From NCBI GenBank assembly GCA_025529335.1, contig JAMYHX010000254.1, positions 1-59,495 on the forward strand: a stretch of 59,495 nt of DNA. The letters are read 5' to 3'. A model generated the notes under the pieces. The model had not been told where the DNA came from, made no database searches, and saw only the letters and a program-made list of their open reading frames with translations. Each line of letters starts with the position of its first letter. Position 1 is the stretch's first letter. The position numbers and the translations under genes are program-made. This DNA is from Rhizopus sp. PT2906. Taxonomy: Eukaryota > Mucoromycota > Mucoromycetes > Mucorales > Rhizopodaceae. This document shows positions 1-9,133 of this stretch, piece after piece.

Positions 1-1151
1 AGCATCTTTGCATTCTCTTCTTCAGTGCCCACGGTAATTCTCACACATCCGTTACAGCCATACTCTGTTCCTCTGAAGCGAATGACAACACCCAGAGCTT
101 CAGCCATCATGCTGTATACCTTGTGAGCACGATCATTACAGGGCTGTCCATTGGATCCGAGGATTTCGACAAGAACAAAATTGGCATCATTACCACCCAA
201 GATACGACCTGTACCAGAGATAGCCTTTAACTTTTCAATCAGCAATCCACGTTGATCGATCAGACGTTGACGGTAATCATACATCTTTTGCAAGCCTTCT
301 TCTGATAATGCTTCAGCAGCAATCAGGGCACTGGGTGTACCGATGTTATAAGGTGCCTTTGTGTTGTTCAAGATTTGAATCAACTCAGGGTGTCCTACAG
401 CAATACCTAATCTGATACCAGCAAGACCAAAGCTTTTGCTGAGTGTTTGCATGACAACCAAGTTGGGGTACTTATCAACCCAGGTGGCAACTGAGCCTTC
501 TTCCTTATCAACAAAGTCAACATAGGCTTCATCAACAACAACAAGGCCCTGATAATCGGATTCTAAAACAGCACGGATACTGTCGTGAGTCAGACAGGTG
601 CCTGTAGGATTTCCTGGTGAACATAGAAAGACTATTTTAATTTCTGGGTTTGTCTTGATGCAAGAAAAGACCTATATTTTTGCATGTTATTTTTTTTCTT
701 TTTTTTCTTTTCTTGTATAATTTACATTTTCCAGGTCAAGTTGGAAAGCACCATTTTCAACTACAAGCTTAGACTTGACAACTTCAACATCGTTAATTTG
801 AGCACATACAGAGTACATTCCATAGGTAGGAGGAGTAATCAAGATCTTGTCTTTTGCAGGCACACAAGCAATTCGAATGAGCAAGTCAATTACTTCGTCT
901 GAACCAACACCCAAAAATAGGTTTTGAATAGACTTTAATCCTCTAAGGTTCATAATACGTTCTTTCACTTGAGATTGATATGGATCTGGGTATCGATTCA
1001 AGTCTCCTTTGTGTTCACCTGTCAAAGCAGGACCATAGGCATTTTCATTGGCATCCAATAAGACACCTTCACTATAATCATCTCTAGCACATCGATATGG
1101 CTTCAATGCCAAAATATTGGGTCTAATGACTTTGGTAAGATCAAAGGGCAT
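1..1151 (-). CDS. HIS5: Histidinol-phosphate aminotransferase, C-terminus off the window
   Basis: PLP-dependent aminotransferase of histidine biosynthesis, interconverting imidazole-acetol phosphate plus glutamate and histidinol phosphate plus 2-oxoglutarate in the cytosol. The protein starts MPFDLTKVIRPNIL at 1151 and shows the family signatures LLDANENAYGP, RYPDPYQ, GSDEVIDLL and, after one intron (about 672-725, donor GTAAAT), FLCSPGNPTG, VVDEAYVDF and the PLP-lysine box TLSKSFGLAGIRLG. The reading frame is clean through this region and reaches base 1, so only the last C-terminal residues are missing from the window. SUB1 lies just upstream on the same strand, with a gap of about 110 nt between its stop and this start. 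Assignment to class II histidinol-phosphate aminotransferase is confident because of the DANENAYGP and SKSFGLAG boxes. Confidence 0.93.
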
Positions 1152-1260
1152 GTTTAAACTATAAGAAGAAAAAAGGAGGGACTTATCAAAAACAAAGACG
1201 GAATTAAATTAAAAAATTTGAATGAGTCACTTTTTTATTGCTCATCCAGAGTCAACCAGT

Positions 1261-1804
1261 TTATTTTTTTTGTAGTGCATCAATAGCTTCGTCTATATCT
1301 GGAATGAGCTCTTTTAATTTGTTCCATTGAGCAACAGGAAAGCAAACACCAACTAGGTTATAAATAAGTAAAAACACACATAGCATTGAACTTTTTAAAC
1401 AAACCTTTTCCTGGTCGCATCTCGCCTGAGGCTTTATCTTTATAGAATTCACGAATATCTACCGAAGGAGATCCGTCGCCTGTCTTGAACAAACGAACTG
1501 TAACTCTTCTTTTTGAAGATAACTAACGTTGTGCGTGAGTTTGACAAATAACACACTTTTGATATTCATTCATTTTACTTCGAATATTTGGTCACCATTA
1601 TCATCACGAGCTACTTCCCTCTTTCGCTTTTCACCTACTTGTCGTTCGGTCTTTTGTTTCTTGGTAGTTTTTTGCTTGGGTTGATCCCCTTCTACAAACT
1701 CTTCTTCAGATGATGATTGAGGTCTCTGTTTATTGTATATTGAATAATCTCGTGTCATATTAATAAGTGTATACCTTGTATTCTTCGTCTCCTTTTTCAG
1801 CCAT
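1261..1804 (-). CDS. SUB1: Transcriptional coactivator PC4/Sub1
   Basis: Small single-stranded-DNA-binding coactivator of RNA polymerase II. Four exons can be joined: MAEKGDEEYK (1775-1804), then a charged Ser/Glu/Lys-rich linker (exon 2 starts at 1725 after a 49-nt intron), then the PC4 core beginning KRRVTVRLF and running through VDIREFYKDK and EMRPGKG, and a last exon with VAQWNKLKELIPDIDEAID ending at the stop at 1261. The beta-strand/helix order VTVR-VDIREFY-MRPGKG-W-L matches the PC4 fold. The acidic, lysine-rich N-terminus is normal for fungal Sub1. A start codon at 1804 is chosen because it gives a 10-codon first exon that splices in frame. Confidence 0.88.
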
Positions 1805-2498
1805 TTTTTTTATTGATGTCAGTTACAACAACAAAAAAGAAGTTGCATAACGAATAGAGAATACGCATTTTTTTTTTGGGACCTCTGGAGCTTTGGGACG
1901 GTTTATAGAGATTAAAACTCAGAAAGGTTAGCCAAGAATACAGTTTTCGATTGGCTGAAATCAAACGTTAGAGAAAAGAAATGCTGTATCTTTCTTGAAT
2001 TCAATGAAGAACCTCTTTATGGTTTAAGAATCAAAATTTGATTTTTTCTCATTGTAAGAGAAAATAAAACATTTTATGATTCTATGATAAGTAAACACTA
2101 GAACTATTTAAATGTGTAAAGAGAGGAGTCCTATCTGAATTCCTCTGTAACGTGTCTGACAAGGTAACTTTAACTTTTGTACGCGATTTATGGTTTATAT
2201 GAAGATAAAAGATGTAATCTTCTTTAATATAAACGTAAAAGCACAACAAGATTCAGTTGATAAGCTTGATAATCATTCGATTTTGATTTAATGCCAGTGA
2301 CAGCAGACGTATCTCATACCAAATAGTGATCGTTTTAATGGTGTTTGGAAGCTACATTTGTTGAACTGGCTGAGGATATAGAAAAGGGCACAAATGAGTT
2401 TTAATGTATCCTCAAGAGTGTGGTTCACATTTTCTTGTATAATACCGCTCAAAGATTCAATAAACAATGTTTCATAGTTGTTTGACTTTCCTAATCCG
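1805..2498. other. Intergenic, no gene seen
   Basis: AT-rich stretch upstream of SUB1. It has runs of A/T and stop codons in all frames, and no coding or RNA feature that I can support. The SUB1 promoter must lie in its left part. Confidence 0.6.
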
Positions 2499-3949
2499 TC
2501 AGCGTATTTTTTTAACCTCGGCTAGTACAAAGTCAACTTCTGCTATCTGAGCATATGTTTGTGTTTCTACTACATTTTCACACAATGAAAATCCCAATAA
2601 GTTTGTTCCTTTAGCCAAATATTTAAACATTGGTACAACATACTCAACAAAAGGAGTCCTTTCGTGGTTATTATTCGATGCCTTAGGTTGTTTACAGTTA
2701 CAATGATAGTCTGTGAGAGCATATGATATCAAATTGGCAAACTGTTTAATTGTAATATCTTCTGATTGGTGAATAGAATATGAAACTGTTAGTCAACTTC
2801 AAGGGATTGACAAAAGATGAATCAGCGTCATAATGGCTAGTGCATCAAGTCTATAGGAAAGAAAAGTGGACCATGAAAAGTAGAAAGCTCAGCAAAAGGA
2901 GTCACGTACCTTTGTCCATTATCTATGCAATCATTATTAAATGATTCTCTTTTGTACGGAAAGGATCATTGATGCCATCGACAGCATGCTTCTTGTTAAC
3001 TGTTCCTCTAACTGTCAAACAAATCTTGCATGGACACAAGTGGGAATGACCCGATAAACCGGCCATTTTAGCAGTAGCTGGCAAATCGCCACAAGCAAAT
3101 AGAATATAAGCTTTGTACAGCTTTCCGATATCTATCACATTGAAGCCGCGCTTTTCAAGAATCTTGGCTTCGTTCAACACTGGCTTCAAAAAAGAAAATA
3201 AGTCAACAGGTGCAGAGGTGCCACGAGTGATACCAAATTGAATCATGTACTTCGCCTCGATTCTGATGGTTGGGGAAAGTTCAAGATAACGAGGTGAATA
3301 ATCGTCATTGACTTGGCACCAGACTTGGATGGCCTGAAGCTATCAGCATATAAATCTAGATATAAGCTTTTACCAGCCTATTTTTCTAAATATTGAATGG
3401 CCCTTTGGCCAAGTTTGCCGTCAAAGATATCACTCGTCATTTGCCCACGACTACACATGAGTTCGCTCATAGGCAGCTCAAGATCTGCATCTTCCAGGAT
3501 TGACTCTTCGTTTCTTCTGTCTACAGGACATTCCAATAACTTTGCATTTTCAGGATGGTTTACCAACAAAGCTAATTGTTCAATCAAAGGCAGGTAAGTC
3601 ATCGCCTGCTCTGTAACTTTGTTAGTACCAGGCTTGTAGTGGGCTTGTCCACAATGACTACAGCTGTATTCGGCGTCATCTTCAACATACAGCCGACATT
3701 CGTATTTTCCATCAGCATACTATCATCATTATCTGAATTCATCAGCTCTACTTCCATTTGTGAGTTGTTATGATCATTGCTGCCATTGCTATCGGTTTCT
3801 GTTCGATCAATCTGTCCAGGAACCAATGTACTAACTATTCTGCTTTCTCGAGTAATGCCAAGACACATTCTTTCATGTTTAGACTTACTAATTCTTTTAG
3901 TAAAGAAATTAACTCTCCTTTTGCATTTGCTGCAGAAGAGTGTTTTCAA
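2499..3949 (-). pseudogene. Decayed Tnp2-type (CACTA/Plavaka-like) transposase
   Basis: Remnant of a DNA-transposon transposase with a Tnp2 domain. Reading the minus strand across frames gives an N-terminal CSKC zinc-finger-like start (MKTLFCSKCKRR, 3949), an acidic linker, a CSHCGQAHYKPG box followed by YLPLIEQLALL (about 3560-3680), then LYADSFRPSKSGAKSMT, MIQFGITRGT (3246), and the diagnostic GDLPATAKMAGLSGHSHLCP with a Cys-rich end (about 3030-3095), then FPIDLMH (about 2830). This is the order of Tnp2 proteins. Frame changes are needed near 3600 and in a CCCC run near 3275, and stops appear after about 2920, so it is not intact. The tail ORF at 2499-2732 has the same orientation but I cannot assign it firmly. 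No terminal repeats were recognised. Confidence 0.72.
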
Positions 3950-4007
3950 GTCATGACTAAGCTTTTAGAGGTAAAAGCGATCAGACTGTTTTCCTTAGCT
4001 AGATAAT

Positions 4008-4488
4008 TTAAATAGCTCTTGTAATGGTATACCAAAAATTCTTGTCAAAAAAGCTGTTTGTCAAATCCTGTGGATATTTCAAAATGAAGTAATTAACAAA
4101 TATCTGCGCTTTGAAGAGTACTTCTCTTATAAAAGCTGAAATCGTCTTAATTTCCTGCAAGGAGTTGTCTCTTTGAGTGGGTGGCTTTACATAACCGCTC
4201 AAAGGGAATAAATACAGTATACCTACGGCTGCGTTCACCAAGTCTGATTTTGATAATTTCATTTAAAGTGAAATTGTAATTTCAGCAGCTACGACTTCTT
4301 GCAGATTTGTACCTTTCTTTCTGGCAAGAATTACACGTTGCTCTACTAGTTGAAGCTGATGCTGCTGCTGAAGTACCTTCTAGCTTAATGCACTTCTTGA
4401 CAGCAATGAGTTCTTCTACTTCAGGGTAAATAGGTATACAAGGCATGAAGGAGCATAATAAGAGCAAAAGAAAAAGGAACAACGACAA
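4008..4488 (-). pseudogene. Unrecognised fragment with zinc-knuckle-like motif, probably mobile-element debris
   Basis: Two adjoining minus-strand reading frames. The upstream part ends with CNSCQKERYKSARSRSC, a CCHC-knuckle-like string that has Tyr where His would be expected, and then a stop. The downstream part (4262-4008) is an 84-codon ORF starting MKLSKSDLVNAAVGILYLFP and containing AQIFVNYFILKYP. I do not recognise the family. Position between Tnp2 and LINE debris, small size and interruption suggest a relic. It could be the N-terminal region of some Mucorales mobile-element protein, but this is a guess. Confidence 0.35.
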
Positions 4489-5249
4489 CTTTCTATTGAT
4501 ATTCTCTGCTTTAAGTTTGTTATCAATTATTGTTGTCTTGTCTTTGTTGTTTATTTATCTATTTTTTGTACAATCAGTGTTGAAGACCTTCAGAGATTAC
4601 TTTTCACACTGCATTGTTTTAAAGACTCTACTAGTTTACTTACTTACGTACATTCTACCTTATTCGTTTTTTGCTACAAGAATTGGCCACAACCTCCAGT
4701 GATACAGTGCTTGTTCTTTTCCGGTTTGTATTTTCTAGAAGAAATTTAGAAATAGCTTATGCCATCATCCGCTTTTCTGATTGCCGCAAGTTGTTAAAGT
4801 GATGAAATAGACGTTTTAAGCTACATTAATTCACATTCATCCTTTATTTAAAACCGAGGGAATATTCATCAACAATAAAATATCTTGATTAACGCCATCA
4901 AACCAAATCAATATTCTTATTGGATCTAACTAGATATAATCTTTAATGAAATTATAGCCCTCGAAATGATATAAAAATGTCCAAGTCAACGATTCTTGTC
5001 TGCCGTATTTACCCTATAAATACTTAATCTTATCGTATGAGATTACTATAGATCTATGCTCTAAGAATGAACAATACAATGAGACTGACAGCAATACACG
5101 TTATTAACATATATAACACGACATGCTCAATTCTCATTAATTATAATTAAAGTATTTCCTTAATAATTTTGTCTTCATAGATGGCTTTTTTGTATTGTAT
5201 TGAAATATACAACTTAATAAAACTATTCTCTTTTTTTAACAAAATTGCC
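4489..5249. other. Intergenic, no gene seen
   Basis: AT-rich sequence between element remnants. I see nothing coding. The 85-codon plus-strand ORF starting at 4445 is hydrophobic low-complexity sequence without family features. Confidence 0.5.
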
Positions 5250-5640
5250 ATCAACAGTGCACGCAGCTGCTACCAGTAGTTCGAGTGGGATGGAATCTAT
5301 CTAAGGGGACTGTTCAGGGAGTGTTGTCTGCCAGTGGTGTCGCCATAGAACAGAAAAAGCGAGCCCAACTTTACTCAGCACTTCGGATGACGGGGAGATA
5401 CCCTTGGTTGAGGAGAGAGTGATAAGAGCTATCCAAAATTCTTCGACTGAGGCCAGGTCCTGAGACAGATACAAAAACTGTACGCCCACAGTCCAGTATT
5501 GTTGTTTCGGAGGATAATTCACTGAAAAGTGTTAAAGCTACTCTTCAGCGTTATCACAAGTTGGACAAATAGCAGAAGGCCAACGGGATGGGTTCAGCCA
5601 TGGAATATTTGCCGACTGCCTATGCTATACTTTTCCAGAT
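5250..5640 (-). mobile_element. 3' end of a non-LTR (LINE) retrotransposon, degenerate
   Basis: The minus strand reads CPTCDNAEE, a stop, L, a stop, then HFSVNYPPKQQYW and a Trp-rich tail with FWIALITLSS and VLWRHHWQTTL. This is the C-terminal zinc-knuckle region that follows reverse transcriptase in fungal LINEs (CxxC, then HFLVxCP, KW..W). Here two in-frame stops fall within ten codons and the last zinc-binding Cys is replaced by Tyr (NYP instead of NCP), so the copy is dead. Only this 3' end is present; there is no reverse-transcriptase domain beside it. Confidence 0.68.
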
Positions 5641-5731
5641 TGCTAATTACTATCAAAAGAAAGGCTATACAAGTAAATGAAAGAAACGTAGATGTACTAA
5701 TGTACAATTATAATGTGAATGAGAAAATCAC

Positions 5732-5753
5732 AAAAAAAAAAAAAAAAAAAAAA
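5732..5753 (+). repeat. Poly(A) tract at the edge of repeat copy A
   Basis: About 22 uninterrupted A residues directly before the start of the 0.91-kb repeat. Copy B at the far end of the window also begins after an A-rich tract, so the tract seems to belong to the element or its insertion site. Confidence 0.85.
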
Positions 5754-6666
5754 ACACAAGGCGGACTATGCCGTTGTATTATATTTGTTTTAGTTTGATA
5801 CAGCAGCCATAAGACGTGCTTGTCTTTCTCTGAATCATCACTTATTTTATCACATTTCTTCCTTTGTGTGTCTTTTTTGGTGCTTGCGATTCAATTTTAT
5901 ACGGTAAGGCCACTTTGATAATTATTAAGTAAATCTTATATGGGATTAAATGTTTCTTTCGTAATACAAGGATTGCATTGTAGTTACACTACCCCTTATT
6001 TTCCTTTCCTAACCGACACTGTCGGTATTACCGTTATGTATAGAGACAGCAGTAGTGGCTAAAGATAAGTAAAAGCCAAAGGCAGATGAAAAGTAGAGAA
6101 AACAGATCTGATTTAGTGTCAACCTTTATTAACCAATAAAACGTGCGTCAATGGTGTAAAATTTTAAACAAAAATCATGTTTAAAAATATTCAAGCGGAT
6201 TATTTTATTTTTAAAAAAGGGAAGGGGAAAGACTATCAGTTTTCAGTACATGACAACCTTTGAACGTACAGTAAAGCCAACAAGAAAGGAACAGGAACAA
6301 GGTGACATTAACCATATTACAAGTCTTTCTGTGTTGCCCTTAAAGTGTGCTTCTTGAGTGGCCAGGTACATTCCAAAAGCTCGCCTAGTGAGCAGAGCTA
6401 ACCTTAGAAACTTGAAGAATGCAAAGAAGTCCAAAAGGCCATGAGTATAACCAAGAGTAGAACCTACAAAAACCGCCACCCATCCTACCCCCATAACCGT
6501 GTTAGGAAGGTTTTTAAAAAGACCCATAGATTACTCCCGGACTTCCCTGAAATTTATTGAGAGAGTATGATAGACAAAGCTTGCTTGATATATTTGAAGA
6601 TAAAAGAAAGAATAATTTGAATAAAGGGGGGAAAGTTGCCTCCTTTTATACTTTTTAAAGCTTTCC
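5754..6666 (-). repeat. 0.91-kb dispersed repeat, copy A
   Basis: Nearly identical by eye to 58584-59495, in the same orientation, with 913 and 912 aligned bases and scattered substitutions. Read on the minus strand it is organised like a transcription unit or an LTR: TATAAAAGG at 6642-6650, a leader of about 115 nt, an ATG at 6527 with a 94-codon ORF, its stop at 6243, then AATAAA at 6125-6130. It also carries the perfect 15-nt palindrome ACCGACACTGTCGGT near 6010. It could be a solo LTR, a non-autonomous element or a multicopy short gene. True ends cannot be fixed because copy B runs off the window. Confidence 0.8.
6243..6527 (-). CDS. Small hydrophobic protein encoded in the 0.91-kb repeat
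   Basis: 94 codons starting MGLFKNLPNTVMGVGWVAVF, with one long hydrophobic stretch (VAVFVGSTLG and FFAFFKFLRLALL) and no domain that I know. A TATA box lies about 115 nt upstream of the ATG and an AATAAA about 110 nt downstream of the stop. In copy B the same frame is broken by a 1-nt length change in a C-rich run near 59310, so coding status is doubtful. It may be a chance ORF inside an LTR-like repeat. Confidence 0.35.
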   Translation of the reverse strand: MGLFKNLPNTVMGVGWVAVFVGSTLGYTHGLLDFFAFFKFLRLALLTRRAFGMYLATQEAHFKGNTERLVIWLMSPCSCSFLVGFTVRSKVVMY

Positions 6667-6784
6667 CATGGGAATGTATTTTTGCTCACATCAAACAAAG
6701 AAGCAATCAAAGCTCATTTATCCCTTTCTCTTCCTATCTTTAACCCAAAATGGGCTAAGTACCTTTTTTTTTTTAAAAAAAAAA

Positions 6785-6837
6785 ACACACACACACACAC
6801 ACACACAAACATCTGCTCTCCTTTGAAATTTATTTGT

Positions 6838-6873
<36 letters not shown>
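6785..6873. repeat. (CA)n and poly(T) microsatellites
   Basis: A (CA)n run at about 6785-6807 and an uninterrupted T run of about 33 nt at 6841-6873. They create spurious low-complexity ORFs on both strands. Confidence 0.95.
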
Positions 6874-6874
<1 letters not shown>

Positions 6875-8270
6875 AGAGACAACTTTGACCTAAAAGACAT
6901 TTCTTGTCTTCATTCTTATGACTTGCATTGATTCATCTATTGCTTTGGTTGTGCCCTGAATCCAAAATATAACATATTTCCTAAGCTATTTACTCCCTTC
7001 CGTGTTTTATTGATATTCCATCCTGAAACATAATCCATTACAAAAATGGAAGACTCGAGTCAACCCCCTTTAACCTAAACATACATTGCATCATGTCTTT
7101 AATCAAGTTTATTTATTTACGTATCAAAGCCAAGAGAAAAGTCTGAAAGTTCCATAAAAATAGTGCCAAAATAGGAGGAAAGGGAGAGATAAACATATAA
7201 TTCATGCAGCTTATACGAACGCATTTGAATAACATAAAGGGAATAAGAACTATTACTGATCATCCCAGTCAATGTCATTTATTCTTTATCGTCAGGATGA
7301 CCATAACTAAGGCCTGTATTCATCGTTGTAATAATTATAAGTCTTTATCATCAGCTCCCTGTGGCATTGCTATCATAAGGACAAATAAAGTGTGGTGACA
7401 AAGTTGTATGCCATCGTATTTAAGCTTACTTTGCTGATTACTTCTAATTATCATATCGATCTAACTACTGATGCTCATCAAATGAAATTATTTCGTGTTA
7501 TATGCTTACTCAAACATTTGACGAGCAGTGAGCCAAGTTCTTTCTTATCTATGCATAACTCCTAAATACATATTCTTTGGTATCACAACCATATCCAAAT
7601 TGCTTCATAGTTTTGCATAATACTTCCCTTTACTTTCTCCTATCGTATTCTCTGACTCTTGGTATGATTCTTTTTTTTTAATTTTGCTTAGCATTATTGA
7701 CATGTAATCTCCATCTACAACGTTTAGTAGTAGTATAACGCCTATGACTTTCTCTTTCTGGGAAGTAACATAGGGTTTAGTTTATTGTATCACTGTTTAT
7801 GCTGGAACACTGCATAATATTCTTTTGAAAATCCGTAAGGTTCTCTTAATTATTTTGCTTTTATGATGCCCTCACGTTGTTTAGTTGGTTGCCTGCCTTT
7901 TTGAACATAGCAAATAGTGAGAATATTATATTTTGCAATTACTACTACTACTAGCAAGTGTGTTTTCTCTGTAGTATTTACCTACAAGCTGATAGCAGTG
8001 AGAAGAGCTAGCCATATCGCGCTATTTAATTTTCATAAGAGCGTAAGAGTACTCCATCAAGATTTGTTACACGGCAGCGAGAAGGAAAGTAGAGGACTGA
8101 AGGGATATCATGTAAAAAATACTTTTTATTCCCAAGCTACTACATCAGTTCTATTTGTTAATTAATTTGTGAAAAGAATAAACTCAAATGATAGCAAAAG
8201 AAAAAAGAAAGTCCCTTCTGAACTGAACGGAATGAACGCAAACAAAAATAGGTTTAGCCACTTTCTTTCA
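6874..8270. other. Intergenic, no gene seen
   Basis: About 1.4 kb of AT-rich sequence with only short chance ORFs (for example 7204-7398 and 7917-8165, plus strand). None shows a recognisable domain or splice-extended frame. Confidence 0.5.
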
Positions 8271-8832
8271 CTTGATCATCAGCTACAACAAGAGAAGAGC
8301 CACTAAAGGAATCAAGTGACTTATTACGAGTGTATTTAATATAAGAGCTGAAATAATAGTTGAGGATAAAAGTTGTACTGAAAAAAGAATGTACTTCATT
8401 GGTGAACATGAGGTCAGCAAAGACTGTAGCATGATTATGGATCTCATCATTTTTATCAGTTGGTTAAATCTCAATGAAACTCCTCTAAATTGCAAAATTG
8501 AACTAGATATATACAGTATTGACACTGATCGAATGATCTTGGATTCGATCTTGAATGAGTTGCGAGCTAACAAAAGAAGGTCGATCTGTGCATCTGTTCT
8601 TGATATTTCTTCACACTTTAAATTCTATATAACAGTTAGCCTCACACACTATCTTTTGTGTAAATATAATCACCTTGATAATATCCAACACTGTGTTTGA
8701 TACTGTTGTGTTGAACACAGGTGTATAAGTGCCCACAAAAAACTGTTCCTGCAAAGCTTTATGTATATTCAGTAGATTTTGTTTACCAAAGGTGCCCTGG
8801 ATATCAGGATGCCAGCGGTCATCTTGTACCAA
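8220..8832 (-). pseudogene. Unrecognised gene fragment
   Basis: The minus strand reads VQDDRWHPDIQGTFGKQ, then a stretch containing EQFFVGTYTPVFNTTVSN and TVLDIIK, a plausible intron (GTGATT to TTTAAAG, about 8614-8674), then CEEISRTDAQIDLLLLARNS. A third block in another frame reads TDKNDEIHNHATVFADLMF and ends near 8255. The blocks look like conserved protein rather than noise, but the last join meets an in-frame stop, there is no clear start, and I do not recognise the family. It is likely a partial or decayed gene. Confidence 0.4.
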
Positions 8833-9133
8833 AAGAATGCTTGATATGGCCCTTGAAAAAAGGTATGTATGTATGAGATATTTATTTCCTTGTTCAGATC
8901 ATTTGCATAGACATATTGTTGCTTACAATATGTGTTGGACGTGTTCTTCCATGTTTAGTTCATCTTGGTTGTTTAAAGCTATCATTTTTAATAAAAATAC
9001 AGTATGCATCATGACCGATTCATGTCGACGCCATTGTTGTGACTTTATATCATTTCTTGTGTACTTCTTGTGCAAGTTGTCTATTTACCTTTTTTCTTTC
9101 TAAAAAAGCATAATTTCCAGACATCTTGCATAA

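Noticed and set aside
684..902. Plus-strand ORF antisense to HIS5
   Set aside because: It spans a HIS5 intron and exon and has no family features; HIS5 is clear on the other strand.
6682..6900. ORFs on both strands across the CA repeat and poly(T) run
   Set aside because: Their length comes from simple repeats (poly-F/poly-K and alternating dipeptides), with no domain content.
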